Counted from the first letter of the stretch, positions 25,340 to 35,338 are shown. The stretch is 54,817 nucleotides of DNA from an uncultured Ruminococcus sp. (GCA_902762375.1 CACWNY010000037.1:1-54817), one strand, 5' to 3'. The notes: generated by a model not told the origin, from the sequence alone. Numbers and translations: made by a program.

Positions 25340-26398
25340 CTAAAATTCAATACCGAAAAGTCGGAGAACATCTTTAAGAGAAATCAGAATCATGAAGAGC
25401 ATAAGCAAAGCAAAGCCGATAGTATGCACAAGCCCCTCATATTTAGCAGGAACAGGTTTTCTGAAGATAGCTTCTATGAGCAAGAAAAAGAACCTACCGC
25501 CGTCAAGAGCAGGAAGTGGCAACATATTGAAAATGCCCAGATTGACAGAAATGACCATCATCATAAAGATGAGATTACTAAGACCGTCTTTAAAGCTGGA
25601 CTGCAATCCAACAGAAGTCGCCTCAGAAATCGCAGACGCAGCACCGATAGGACCTGAAACATCGTTCATAGAGAACTGTCCCGTAATCAGACCGATAAGA
25701 CTACCCCAAATCATACGGATAACGGAGTAAGTCTGTTTAAAAGTCTGTGTAAAGACCGAAGAGAAAGTCCTTTTAATGGGAACGACCCAAAAATCCAGTT
25801 GAATATACTGTCTGCCACTGTCATCTTTGGTCATAGCGAATTTTACTTTTCCCAAATCGACCGTTTCCCCATTGCGTTTGACTTTGATAACAGGGGAATC
25901 TGTTTTCATGGTAGCCATAGAGTAAGAGAAGTCTTTGTCCGTATAGATAGCGTAGCCATCAAGAGAGATAATGGTATCCCCCTCTTTAAGACCGTATTTT
26001 GAAGAAACAGCATTTTCATGGAAAGATTCAATCGTTGTGGAAGCGAAGTAGGGGATATCTTGTGTGCAAAGCATGATTGCCATCAGCACCAAACCGAAAA
26101 GCACATTCATAGTTGCCCCAGCAACAACGATAATCATTCTTTTCCAGACTTTTGCCTTACCGAAAGAACGGGGATTATCGCTTTCGCCGTCTTCACCCTC
26201 CATACTGCAAAATCCTCCGATAGGGAGCAGGCGTAAAGAATATGTGGTTTCACCCTTTTGGAAACTGAAAATTTTAGGTCCCATACCCAATGCAAATTCA
26301 TGCACGAGTACATTGGATTTTTTAGCACAGATAAAATGTCCGAACTCATGAAATAAAATAATCAACTCAAAAATCAGAATACCGATAATTATCAACAA
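25340..26398 (-). CDS. rseP: Site-2 protease RseP (intramembrane zinc metalloprotease)
   Basis: A membrane-embedded protease that cleaves anti-sigma factors or signal-peptide remnants within the bilayer. The zinc motif HEFGH lies at residues 17-21 in the first membrane helix. A PDZ domain occupies about 115-195 (YGLKEGDTIISLDG). The third zinc ligand is in LPALDGGRFFFL. The start is unsure: TTG at 26398 lies about 20 bases from the nearest Shine-Dalgarno (AGAGG), while in-frame ATT and ATA codons are closer. The protein has 352 residues, and even this start leaves only 16 residues before HEFGH. It is the last gene of the pyrH-frr-uppS-cdsA-dxr-rseP group, 66 bases after dxr. Confidence 0.93.
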   Translation of the reverse strand: MLIIIGILIFELIILFHEFGHFICAKKSNVLVHEFALGMGPKIFSFQKGETTYSLRLLPIGGFCSMEGEDGESDNPRSFGKAKVWKRMIIVVAGATMNVLFGLVLMAIMLCTQDIPYFASTTIESFHENAVSSKYGLKEGDTIISLDGYAIYTDKDFSYSMATMKTDSPVIKVKRNGETVDLGKVKFAMTKDDSGRQYIQLDFWVVPIKRTFSSVFTQTFKQTYSVIRMIWGSLIGLITGQFSMNDVSGPIGAASAISEATSVGLQSSFKDGLSNLIFMMMVISVNLGIFNMLPLPALDGGRFFFLLIEAIFRKPVPAKYEGLVHTIGFALLMLFMILISLKDVLRLFGIEF

Positions 26399-26464
26399 AG
26401 CAACTTGTATAACAATCGCCTCTTTCTTTAGTTATATAAAAAATTATCACCAGAAATAGTTCAT

Positions 26465-27610
26465 TCAAACAGAAGAAAGAACAAATTCCCTTGCAAATTT
26501 ATCTGCCAAAAGAATATCCTCTACACAACTGACAGGTTTACTATCGGCATTCTGTACAGCTTTAGCAACCAGTTCTCCGATTTGTAAGAATGAAATTTTA
26601 CGGTTCAGAAACAGTTCCACAGCCATTTCGTTAGCACCGTTAGCCACAACAGGAGCGAGGTCACAGGATTTTATAGCCTGAATACATTGAGCCAGACAGT
26701 CAAAAGTCTGCAAATCAGGTTTAGCGAAAGTAAGCGTACCAATATCTGTAAGGCTTAATTCTTTTACAGGAGATGGAACTCTCTCAGGGTAAGTAATCGC
26801 ATACTGAATAGGAATACGCATATCAGGAACACCGAGTTGAGCAATGACCGAATTGTCCTTAAATTCGACCATAGAATGAATAATACTTTCCCTATGCACG
26901 ACTACTTCAATATTATCCACATCTACATCAAAGAGCCATTTTGCCTCAATGACTTCCAGTCCCTTGTTCATCATAGTAGCGGAGTCGATAGTAATTTTTC
27001 TACCCATACTCCAGTTAGGGTGATTTAACGCCTGTTCCAGCGTAACCTTTTCAAGGTCTTTTTTTGTTTTGCCGAAAAAGGGACCTCCCGAAGCGGTGAG
27101 CAGAATTTTTTTCAGTTCTTTTTTACTGTTCATACCTTGCAGGCACTGAAAAATGGCGGAATGTTCACTGTCTACAGGATAAAGATTTACCCCGTATTCT
27201 TTTACGGCATTCATGACCAATTTACCACCCGTAACGAGTGTTTCTTTGTTAGCCAGTGCGATATTTTTCTTACTGTAAATTGCCGAAAGTGTGGGTTGAA
27301 GTCCTACCATACCGACAACAGAGTTCAGTATAGTATCCGCTTCTTGTATTGTTGAAGCACTGATAAGCCCGTCCATACCCCACTCTATTTTTACAGGCAT
27401 ATCCGCTAATCTGATTTTCAAATCCTTAGCAGAATGTTCATCAAACATGACTGCCAGTTTGGGTTTGAACTCTCTAACCTGATTTTCCATCAGCTCCACA
27501 TTTCTTGACGCAGTGAGAGCTGAAACTGAAATTCCCAGTTTTCTTACCACATCTAAAGCCTGCGTTCCGATAGACCCTGTAGACCCTAGTATGGCTAAAT
27601 TTTCAGTCAT
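26465..27610 (-). CDS. dxr: 1-deoxy-D-xylulose 5-phosphate reductoisomerase
   Basis: DXR (IspC) converts DXP to MEP with NADPH, the committed step of the non-mevalonate isoprenoid pathway that supplies undecaprenyl diphosphate. The NADPH-binding motif NLAILGSTGSIGTQALDVV opens the protein. The metal/substrate motif is PVDSEHSAIFQCLQG, followed by LTASGGPFFGK and HPNWSMGRKITIDSATMMNKGLEVIEA. I use ATG 27610, which has GGGAGGGAAATTTTT before it, instead of a farther ATG that would extend into the promoter region. It has 381 residues. It lies downstream of cdsA and uppS but has its own promoter. Confidence 0.97.
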   Translation of the reverse strand: MTENLAILGSTGSIGTQALDVVRKLGISVSALTASRNVELMENQVREFKPKLAVMFDEHSAKDLKIRLADMPVKIEWGMDGLISASTIQEADTILNSVVGMVGLQPTLSAIYSKKNIALANKETLVTGGKLVMNAVKEYGVNLYPVDSEHSAIFQCLQGMNSKKELKKILLTASGGPFFGKTKKDLEKVTLEQALNHPNWSMGRKITIDSATMMNKGLEVIEAKWLFDVDVDNIEVVVHRESIIHSMVEFKDNSVIAQLGVPDMRIPIQYAITYPERVPSPVKELSLTDIGTLTFAKPDLQTFDCLAQCIQAIKSCDLAPVVANGANEMAVELFLNRKISFLQIGELVAKAVQNADSKPVSCVEDILLADKFAREFVLSSV

Positions 27611-27631
27611 AAAAATTTCCCTCCCTAAATT

Positions 27632-27673
27632 ATTATCAACAGGGATTTTCACATTGTCAAATCCCTGTTGATA
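27632..27673 (-). promoter_or_regulatory. dxr promoter embedded in a 15-bp inverted repeat
   Basis: Minus strand: -35 TTGACA (27655-27660), a 17-base spacer, and -10 GATAAT (27632-27637). The perfect inverted repeat TATCAACAGGGATTT (27634-27648) and AAATCCCTGTTGATA (27659-27673) brackets the -35 box. One arm covers the -10 and spacer, and the other lies just upstream of the -35. The layout suggests an operator for a repressor controlling dxr-rseP. Confidence 0.6.
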
Positions 27674-27720
27674 GAGTATAACTGTTTTTTTCTAAAATTC
27701 GTAATATTAAAAGAATAACT

Positions 27721-27823
27721 TATAGCTATGACAATTAAAAGTTTTTGTCGAACTTTTTTCAAAAAGTTCGTGGGGTCAAGGGGCAAAGCCCCTTGTGGGA
27801 TTTTAAAGGGCGAAGCCCTTTAA
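27721..27823. repeat. Repeat block cdsA/dxr (forward unit)
   Basis: In the 317-bp gap between cdsA and dxr: TATAGCTATGACAATTAAAAG, CGAACTTTT/AAAAGTTCG, AAGGGGCAAAGCCCCTT and AAAGGGCGAAGCCCTTT. The remaining sequence to 27927 (with AAATCTTTCGTAAGATT-like dyad near 27860) shows no gene. Confidence 0.75.
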
Positions 27824-27927
27824 TCACTCACTATTCGATTTTCAACCTTTTTGAATAGAAATCTTTCGTAAGATTCCTCACTTGTTTCAGGTAGAAAAAT
27901 TTATGTATACCGAAAGTTTTGTTTTTC

Positions 27928-28755
27928 TTAAACAGCGTGCAGTAAAGGAAAGTACAAGGCGAAAAGGTACACAAACGGAGCAACCATAATTACGCTGTCA
28001 CAACGGTCAAGCAAACCACCGTGTCCGGGAATAATATGACCGTAATCTTTTACTTTGCAACTTCTTTTAATCAGCGAAAAAGTCAAATCACCGATAATGG
28101 AGAGCAGACTGCCGAAAAATCCGACCACTGCCACTTCAATCAAATTTACTTTTGCATTTGTACCGAATATGACATACTGAAAAACTAACGCTGTTCCCAC
28201 AGTACCAAGTGTGCCGATAATCACACCGCCTATAGCCCCTTCAACCGTTTTTTTGGGGCTGATGTCAGGACAGAGTTTTTTCTTTCCCATTGCTCTGCCC
28301 ACAAAATACGCACCGCCGTCAGCAATCCATGCCACAGCCAGACAAAGAATAATATAAAAACAAGAATGGGTATCGTCAAGCCGTAAAGCCAAAGTAATAC
28401 TACTCATGCCAAAGGACGAAAGTCCTACTGCCGTCAGAAGATAAGCGATGTCATCGAACTGATAGCGGGGAAATCTCAAAATCAGCGTGACAAACAGATA
28501 TATCATCAACACAATCACAGCAGTGGAGAGCATTTTCATATCCAAAGTAAAGGGTAACGCTGTAGCAAACAGCATACACGGTACAGAAATCAGCCAATCC
28601 CGAAAAAACTTTTTTGCGTTGAGCAGTTCCACGCAACACACCAAAGAAACCAGCGAACACAGTATATTTACACAATACGGGAAAAATCTGTAACAATAAA
28701 GTATTGCCATAAGCAAAGGAATACCAATTAATGCCGATAAAATTCTCGTTTTCAT
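27928..28755 (-). CDS. cdsA: Phosphatidate cytidylyltransferase CdsA
   Basis: CdsA makes CDP-diacylglycerol from CTP and phosphatidic acid, the precursor of the membrane phospholipids. The protein has seven to eight membrane segments. The family signature is at the C-terminus: SPKKTVEGAIGG followed by GDLTFSLIKRSCKVKDYGHIIPGHGGLLDRCDS. It has 275 residues. A weak Shine-Dalgarno (AAAGTGGG) precedes the ATG. It lies 74 bases downstream of uppS in the conserved frr-uppS-cdsA-dxr-rseP order. Confidence 0.96.
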   Translation of the reverse strand: MKTRILSALIGIPLLMAILYCYRFFPYCVNILCSLVSLVCCVELLNAKKFFRDWLISVPCMLFATALPFTLDMKMLSTAVIVLMIYLFVTLILRFPRYQFDDIAYLLTAVGLSSFGMSSITLALRLDDTHSCFYIILCLAVAWIADGGAYFVGRAMGKKKLCPDISPKKTVEGAIGGVIIGTLGTVGTALVFQYVIFGTNAKVNLIEVAVVGFFGSLLSIIGDLTFSLIKRSCKVKDYGHIIPGHGGLLDRCDSVIMVAPFVYLFALYFPLLHAV

Positions 28756-28829
28756 AAAAAACCCACTTTCAAAATATTCTTATAACGGTTTATGAAAAAT
28801 TCGGTCAAAATATAACCGAAAGGCAGTGT

Positions 28830-29588
28830 TTATACTCCGCCAAAGCGTCTGTTTCTTTTAGCGTATTCGATGATACACTCATCGACCATTTTTTCGGTAA
28901 AATCAGGCCAAAGCACTTCGTCCATGATGATATATTCGGTGTAGGCGGATTGCCAGAGTAAGAAATTAGAAATTCTGTATTCCCCACTGGGACGGATAAC
29001 CAAATCAGGGTCAGGCTGTCCTGCGGTATAGAGGTTCTGCGAAATCATCTCTTCCGAAATCTCATCAGGATTTATGGTTCCGTCTTTGACCTGTCGGGCA
29101 ATGATTTTCATTGCTCTGACGATTTCATCACGACTGCCGTAATTCATAGCAATATTCAGCACCATACCTTTACGGTCAGCCGATTCCTTTTCGTTTTCCT
29201 CAATCAAGTCCTGCAACTCTTTAGAAAACGCTGTGGTATCGCCGATAAATCTTACCACAATATCTTCGTCTTTAAAATCGCTGATAGCTTCTTCCAGATA
29301 GGATTTGAACAATTTCATCAAAGAATTGACTTCCTCTTCGGGTCGTTTCCAGTTTTCGGTCGAAAAGGCATACACCGTTACATACTTAATTCCTATACGG
29401 TCGCAATATTTGACAATTTTCCGAAAAGTTTTTGCTCCAGCACTGTGACCTGCACTTCTGGGAAGATTTCTTTTTTTTGCCCACCTGCCATTACCGTCCA
29501 TAATGAACCCGATATGTTCAGGTAATTTCACATCAGCCAGAGTAATTTCTGTTTTTGAATTTTCTTTATTTTTAAAAAATGGTAGCAT
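28830..29588 (-). CDS. uppS: Isoprenyl transferase (undecaprenyl diphosphate synthase)
   Basis: A cis-prenyltransferase that builds C55 undecaprenyl diphosphate, the lipid carrier used by MraY and MurG in the same window. The catalytic motif HIGFIMDGNGRWAKKRNLPRSAGH lies near residues 25-48. The downstream YAFSTENWKRPEEEV and the C-terminal DPDLVIRPSGEYRISNFLLWQSAYTE are the other conserved regions. It has 252 residues. It follows frr by 17 bases. Confidence 0.97.
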   Translation of the reverse strand: MLPFFKNKENSKTEITLADVKLPEHIGFIMDGNGRWAKKRNLPRSAGHSAGAKTFRKIVKYCDRIGIKYVTVYAFSTENWKRPEEEVNSLMKLFKSYLEEAISDFKDEDIVVRFIGDTTAFSKELQDLIEENEKESADRKGMVLNIAMNYGSRDEIVRAMKIIARQVKDGTINPDEISEEMISQNLYTAGQPDPDLVIRPSGEYRISNFLLWQSAYTEYIIMDEVLWPDFTEKMVDECIIEYAKRNRRFGGV

Positions 29589-29605
29589 AAACTTTTACCG
29601 TCCGT

Positions 29606-30160
29606 TTAGATTGACATAATTTCTTTCTGTTTTTTCTCTGCCAGAACATCAATTTCTTTAATGAATTTATCTGTCAAATCCTGCGTTTTCTTTTCAGCCT
29701 GTTTGAGGTCATCTTCGGTAAGTTCGCCACTTTTTTTCATTGCCTTGAACTTATCCACAGTTTCACGCCTGATATTTCTGATACCGACTTTACCTGCTTC
29801 TGCCATTTCCTTGACATCTTTGACCAGTAATTTTCTTCTTTCTTCCGTAAGGGGCGGAAAGACCATACGAATAGTTTTGCCGTCATTCTGAGGATTGATA
29901 CCGATATCAGATTTCTGAATAGCTTTTTCGATAGCTCTTAAAATGGACATATCCCACGGTTGAATAAGCAAAGTTCTTGCTTCGGGAACAGAAACAGCCG
30001 CAAGCTGATTGACAGGGGTAGGTACACCGTAATAATCCACACTTACCTTATCCAGTACAGAGGGATTGGCTCTTCCTGCTCTTATGGTAGCAAAATCACT
30101 GTTAAGGTGGTCAATGCGTTTGTTCATTCTTTCTTCTGTTTTTTTCAAAACTGTTTTCAT
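29606..30160 (-). CDS. frr: Ribosome recycling factor
   Basis: RRF works with EF-G to split post-termination ribosomes. The protein begins MKTVLKKTEERMNKRIDHLNSDFATIRAGRANPSVLDKVSVDYYG, with the RAGRA motif, and ends with the second long helical pair (DKFIKEIDVLAEKKQKEIM). Its 184 residues are standard. GGAG lies before the ATG. It sits 47 bases downstream of pyrH. Confidence 0.98.
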   Translation of the reverse strand: MKTVLKKTEERMNKRIDHLNSDFATIRAGRANPSVLDKVSVDYYGVPTPVNQLAAVSVPEARTLLIQPWDMSILRAIEKAIQKSDIGINPQNDGKTIRMVFPPLTEERRKLLVKDVKEMAEAGKVGIRNIRRETVDKFKAMKKSGELTEDDLKQAEKKTQDLTDKFIKEIDVLAEKKQKEIMSI

Positions 30161-30207
30161 GGAAAAAACATCTCCTTATATTATTTTATTATAGAAAATA
30201 CTCAATA

Positions 30208-31318
<1,111 letters not shown>

Positions 31319-31324
31319 ACTGCA

Positions 31325-31353
31325 TTGACTTTTTCGAGGTAAAGTGATATGAT
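31325..31353 (+). promoter_or_regulatory. Promoter of proS
   Basis: -35 TTGACT (31325-31330), a 17-base spacer, and -10 TATGAT (31348-31353), about 30 bases before the ATG. The leader is too short for a T-box. Confidence 0.75.
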
Positions 31354-31383
31354 TTTTGTATCTTAGATAAGGAGTGCGTTTTT

Positions 31384-33111
31384 ATGAAAGTTTCTAAACT
31401 TTTGGGGGAAAGATTTAAAAATGCTCCGTCAGACTGTCTGATTGACAGCCATAAATTGATGGTTCGTGGCGGATATATGAAGTATATGGCTAACGGTATC
31501 TACTCGTTGTTTATGCCGACCAAAAGAATTACCCGAAAAATTGAAAATATTATCAGAGAAGAAATGGATAAAATTGACGGTCAGGAAGTGATGTTTCCTG
31601 TGGTTATGCCTGCAAATCTCTGGCGGAAATCGGGTCGTTATGACAGTATCGGCAGTGAAATGGCAAGATTTACCGACAGAAATAACAACGATATGGTACT
31701 GGGTATGACACATGAAGAAGCAGCTGTTCATCTGGCTAAAGATACCGCTCAGTCTTATGCGGACTATCCTTTCATGATTTATCAGATACAAACAAAGTTT
31801 CGTGATGAACCCCGTTCTCGTGGTGGTCTTATCAGAGTGAGAGAATTTACCATGAAAGACGCTTACTCTTTCCATACCTCTCAGGAAGATTTAGAAGAAT
31901 ACTATCAGAAATGCTTTACGGCTTATGAAAGAATTTTCAAGCGTGCAGGAGCAAAAAATGTCATTCCTGTCAAGTCTGACAGCGGTATGATGGGGGGCAG
32001 TGTTTCTCATGAATTTATGCTTCTGGCGGATATCGGTGAAGATACGCTGGCAATATGCAGTGAATGTGATTTCAAAGCCAATATGGAAGCTGCTCCCTGT
32101 ATTGTGGAAAATATAAGTGGTGATGTTCAGCCGTTGGAAAAAATATTTACCCCCGACATTAAAACGATTGATGACTTACATAAATTTCTTGACTGTGATA
32201 CAAAACAGTTCGGAAAGGCGGTTGTCTATCAGAAAAATTCTGATGATAGTTATGTGGTTGTGTTTGTGCGTGGGGATTTGGAAGTCAATGAAACAAAACT
32301 GAGAAATTATCTTGGTGTGGATATTCACCCTGCTCAGGATATCGTCACCGAAGAATGTGGCATTGTTCCCGGATTTATCGGTCCTGTCAATCTGACAGAT
32401 AAAGCAGTAGTGGTTTATGATAAATCATTGGAGGGTATTAATGCTCTGGTGTGTGGTGCAAATGAAAAAGATTATCACTACAAAGGAATTAATATCAGGC
32501 GTGATGTCGGTGAAGTAACTTATGTTGATGTTGCCAAAACTTTTGAAGGGGCAATATGTCCCGTGTGCGGAAAACACAGCGTAACCATAAAAAAAGGAAT
32601 TGAAGTCGGAAATATCTTTCAGCTCGGTACAAAATATACCAAAGCCATGAATATGACTTATCTCGATAACAAAGGACAAGCTCAATATCCTATTATGGGT
32701 TGTTATGGAATTGGTGTAGGCAGACTGGCTGCCTCTATCTGTGAGGAAAGTCATGACGATTACGGCCCTATATGGCCTATCTCTATTGCACCGTGGCAAG
32801 TGGAAATCTGTAATCTGCGGGCTAAAGATGATAATGTTTCTGCGGAATGTGAAAAACTGTATCAGCACCTTATGGATTTGGGCATAGAAGTTCTGTATGA
32901 TGACCGTGCGGTTCGTCCAGGATTTATGTTTGCTGACGCTGATTTGTTCGGTATTCCTGTCAGAGTGGTTATCAGCCCGAAAACACTCGAAAAAAATTGC
33001 TACGAAATTTCTTTCCGTGACAAGTCCTTTAAAGGGGAAATTCCTGTGGAAAATGCACCTGCTCAGATTAAGGCTATGGTCGAAAAGTTACTCTCCGAAT
33101 ACAACCTGTAA
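31384..33111 (+). CDS. proS: Proline--tRNA ligase (bacterial type with editing insert)
   Basis: ProS charges tRNA-Pro. Class II motif 2 is seen in FRDEPRSRGGLIRVREFTMKDAYSFH, and motif 3 in GCYGIGVGRLAA. The insertion between them (about residues 220-400) is the INS editing domain that hydrolyses Ala-tRNA-Pro, typical of the prokaryote-like ProRS. The C-terminal anticodon-binding domain begins near IAPWQVEICNL. It has 575 residues. AAGGAG lies upstream. It is a single-gene unit with its own promoter and a long terminator hairpin. Confidence 0.97.
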   Translation: MKVSKLLGERFKNAPSDCLIDSHKLMVRGGYMKYMANGIYSLFMPTKRITRKIENIIREEMDKIDGQEVMFPVVMPANLWRKSGRYDSIGSEMARFTDRNNNDMVLGMTHEEAAVHLAKDTAQSYADYPFMIYQIQTKFRDEPRSRGGLIRVREFTMKDAYSFHTSQEDLEEYYQKCFTAYERIFKRAGAKNVIPVKSDSGMMGGSVSHEFMLLADIGEDTLAICSECDFKANMEAAPCIVENISGDVQPLEKIFTPDIKTIDDLHKFLDCDTKQFGKAVVYQKNSDDSYVVVFVRGDLEVNETKLRNYLGVDIHPAQDIVTEECGIVPGFIGPVNLTDKAVVVYDKSLEGINALVCGANEKDYHYKGINIRRDVGEVTYVDVAKTFEGAICPVCGKHSVTIKKGIEVGNIFQLGTKYTKAMNMTYLDNKGQAQYPIMGCYGIGVGRLAASICEESHDDYGPIWPISIAPWQVEICNLRAKDDNVSAECEKLYQHLMDLGIEVLYDDRAVRPGFMFADADLFGIPVRVVISPKTLEKNCYEISFRDKSFKGEIPVENAPAQIKAMVEKLLSEYNL

Positions 33112-33115
33112 AATC

Positions 33116-33164
33116 AATAATCCGCTTTTTCAGGTCGTGTTCTGAAAAAGCGGATTATTTTCCA
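33116..33164 (+). terminator. Intrinsic terminator of proS
   Basis: An 18-base stem, AATAATCCGCTTTTTCAG (33116-33133) with its exact complement at 33142-33159, has an 8-base loop and ends in TTTT. Confidence 0.85.
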
Positions 33165-33193
33165 TCTGTGCGGTTGGAATGATTTTCTCATTG

Positions 33194-33337
33194 TATAGCT
33201 ATGAAAATTAAAAGTTTTTGTCGAACTTTTTTCAAAAAGTTCGTGGGGTCAAGGGGCAAAGCCCCTGTGGGATTTTTAAGGGCGAAGCCCTTAAACTCCC
33301 AAAAAATTCCAAACAAAATTTGCGTAAGCAAATTTTG
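33194..33337. repeat. Repeat block after proS (complete forward unit)
   Basis: TATAGCTATGAAAATTAAAAG, CGAACTTTT/AAAAGTTCG, AGGGGCAAAGCCCCT, AAGGGCGAAGCCCTT, then CAAAATTTGC/GCAAATTTTG (33314-33337). The order is the same as at 20903-21043. Confidence 0.8.
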
Positions 33338-33381
33338 ACAGTAATTATCTGACTTTCAACCGCATAGGTAGGTTATTTTTC

Positions 33382-33564
33382 TTAATTCTGTTTTCTGACT
33401 ATCTTGTATTCATCGTAAAATTGAAAATAATGACAGTCGTCAAAAGTATTCTGCATGAACTTGACCATCTCATCTTCGTCAAGATGGATTTGACAAATAT
33501 AACAGTCATATTCTTCGTCATAGATGTAATTGGCACAATGGTCACAATTTGATTTGCCGTTCAT
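33382..33564 (-). CDS. Small cysteine-rich protein, DUF6472-like
   Basis: A 60-residue protein with the pattern NCDHCANYIYDEEYDCYICQIHLDEDEM followed by CHYFQFYDEYKIV. The four clustered cysteines (CX2C, then CX2C) plus a later Cys-His suggest zinc binding. From memory this resembles the clostridial DUF6472 family, whose function is unknown. The start is the ATG at 33564; the upstream in-frame ATG touches the AAAGGA ribosome-binding site. It is divergent from the membrane protein gene at 33651 and is flanked by a repeat block downstream. Confidence 0.7.
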   Translation of the reverse strand: MNGKSNCDHCANYIYDEEYDCYICQIHLDEDEMVKFMQNTFDDCHYFQFYDEYKIVRKQN

Positions 33565-33650
33565 TTTTATTATCATTCCTTTTTACTGAACAAAACGCAA
33601 AGCAATGTTTTTGGGATTACTTTTCAGAAAGGAGCGTTCTGTGTTGCTGT

Positions 33651-34325
33651 ATGTACATTAAATATAAACCGATTTCTGTTTTCTGGCACTTTCTTATTTC
33701 AGCCTGTACGACATTTTCGGTACTGTATTCGTCAGGCATAATGTCGGGAAATTTCAGATGGCAATTTCAGTTTTTCGATTATGATATCGCTATCCTGACT
33801 GCTGTTTACTACTTCATTCTCGCTTTCTGGCAAATGGGGAGTTCTCAGGACGGAAAAACTTCACTATGGATAGGCTTTAAATTTACGCTGATAACAAATC
33901 TTTGTCTGATTTTTCTGGTTTCAATGATTATCATTTATAACGGAGATTTGCCTGAAGATGCCGATATCAAATTTATTTTTTCTCGCTTTACTGTCTATAT
34001 TCTGCCGTTTCTTGTTCTGATGGACTGGCTTCTTTTCGACAGTAAGGGAAACTTTAAAAACAATTTTATTTTTTTTGCTTTTATTCCCATCGTTCTTTAC
34101 GGATTTACGGTATATCTGCTGACGGCTATTGGTGGTATTACAGGGTTTTATGATTATCCTTACTTTTTTATGGATTTGGGAAGCGATGAATGGAAACTGC
34201 ATTTTTCTTTGCTGGCTGTTATTCAGATTGCTTTTCTGGTACTGTGTTACCTGTTAGTTGTGGTAGACGGTCTTCCTGCCCTTTTTTCGGGCATTACCGC
34301 CAAATTCAAAAAGTCTGAAGGCTGA
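33651..34325 (+). CDS. Polytopic membrane protein, Pr6Pr-like
   Basis: A 224-residue protein with six predicted membrane segments. The spacing and motifs resemble the Pr6Pr (FAR-17a/AIG1-like) family: FTLITNLCLIFLVSM, YILPFLVLMDWLLFDSKG and YPYFFMDLGS. The function of this bacterial family is unknown. ATG 33651 is the first reasonable start; the GGAG Shine-Dalgarno is about 16 bases away, which is long. It is a single gene that converges on a lipoprotein gene, with a shared terminator. Confidence 0.6.
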   Translation: MYIKYKPISVFWHFLISACTTFSVLYSSGIMSGNFRWQFQFFDYDIAILTAVYYFILAFWQMGSSQDGKTSLWIGFKFTLITNLCLIFLVSMIIIYNGDLPEDADIKFIFSRFTVYILPFLVLMDWLLFDSKGNFKNNFIFFAFIPIVLYGFTVYLLTAIGGITGFYDYPYFFMDLGSDEWKLHFSLLAVIQIAFLVLCYLLVVVDGLPALFSGITAKFKKSEG

Positions 34326-34357
34326 TATCCTCTATAATATAACATTTGCTTTGCAAT

Positions 34358-34395
34358 AAAACACGCTGATTAGTCTATCTATATCAGCGTGTTTT
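34358..34395. terminator. Bidirectional terminator between convergent genes
   Basis: AAAACACGCTGAT (34358-34370) pairs exactly with ATCAGCGTGTTTT (34383-34395), with A and T tracts on both sides so that it works on either strand. Confidence 0.85.
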
Positions 34396-34400
34396 GTTGG

Positions 34401-35258
34401 TTATTCTGATGCAGTTGATGAACTTTCTTTGACAATACTGAACCCACTTACAGTGGTTCTGTCATTGGCAAGATAAAAAATCAGATATTGATTATTCACT
34501 TTATATTTCAGGATAACTGTGTCTTCTGAAGTCGGTTTCCCGTAAAGTTTTTTGATATCTGCTAATGAACTACCTACTTTTATTCCTCTGGTCGTTTTTG
34601 CCTCTCCTGCTCCGTCTACACGGATACTTTCTATTTTCTCAACACCGTCCAGCACATAAGTATGTATACTCATATTACCGTATTGATGAAGATATTTTTC
34701 ACCTGAAAATTCATCTGAAGTAAGACTTGTACTGCTGTCAGGTGTTCCGAATGTTCCGACAACGGCATCGAATGGTGTATCAAGTTCCAATAAGCGGTCT
34801 TTATAAACAATTTTTATATCCTCTGCTTTGATTTCAGGAGGTTGGGTGGGAGCTTGAGTGGGAGCTTGAGTAGGTGCTTGAGTGGGCGGTTCAGTGTTTG
34901 GATTAGGTTCTATCTGAGGAGTAAAATAGGTGGTCTGTTGTTCTGTCGGTTCTTCTGTGGGTTTGTTATTGACAACGGTTTCCTGATTTATTTTTTTCTT
35001 GGTGGTGTTTTCTGTCGGTTTCTGAGTAGGCACCTGTGTGGTATTTGCTGTGGATTTTTCAGTGGACTTTTCAGTGGATTTTACTGTAGATTTTTCACTG
35101 GTGTTTTCTGTGACTTTTTCCGTTGGTTTCAGGGTAGGAAGTTCAGTATATTCCCTGAAATCATAATCAACAAAGTCTATTTTCTTTTCTGTCTGACAAG
35201 CTCCTAATGACGATGTTGCCACAAGCAGTAAAATCAATGCCAATAATTTCTTTTTCAT
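34401..35258 (-). CDS. Lipoprotein with Thr/Pro/Glu-rich linker
   Basis: I do not recognise the family. The signal peptide MKKKLLALILLLVATSSLGAC ends in a lipobox (LGAC, Cys about 21). Residues ~40-135 are a low-complexity stalk built of KPTEK, STEKST and PTQAPTQAPTQ units, probably spanning the wall. The C-terminal ~140 residues form a compact domain with two similar halves (ELDTPFDAVVGTFGTP and GIKVGSSLADIKKLYGKP), reminiscent of SmpA/BamE-type or small beta-clamp lipoprotein domains. The ATG at 35258 has AAGGA upstream; an ATG three codons earlier abuts it. It has 285 residues and its own promoter. Confidence 0.8.
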   Translation of the reverse strand: MKKKLLALILLLVATSSLGACQTEKKIDFVDYDFREYTELPTLKPTEKVTENTSEKSTVKSTEKSTEKSTANTTQVPTQKPTENTTKKKINQETVVNNKPTEEPTEQQTTYFTPQIEPNPNTEPPTQAPTQAPTQAPTQPPEIKAEDIKIVYKDRLLELDTPFDAVVGTFGTPDSSTSLTSDEFSGEKYLHQYGNMSIHTYVLDGVEKIESIRVDGAGEAKTTRGIKVGSSLADIKKLYGKPTSEDTVILKYKVNNQYLIFYLANDRTTVSGFSIVKESSSTASE

Positions 35259-35309
35259 AACATACATCCTTTTTTTTCACACAAAATAACTCTCTAAAAA
35301 AGCAACTCT

Positions 35310-35338
35310 ATTCTACTACACTACTGCCGAAAATACAA
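35310..35338 (-). promoter_or_regulatory. Promoter of the Thr/Pro-rich lipoprotein
   Basis: Minus strand: -35 TTGTAT (35333-35338), a 17-base spacer, and -10 TAGAAT (35310-35315). Confidence 0.55.

Noticed and set aside
34842..35207. 121-residue plus-strand reading frame opposite the Thr/Pro-rich lipoprotein
   Set aside because: It is the antisense of the low-complexity PTQ/STEK stalk, which avoids stops by composition. The minus-strand frame has a signal peptide, lipobox and promoter.
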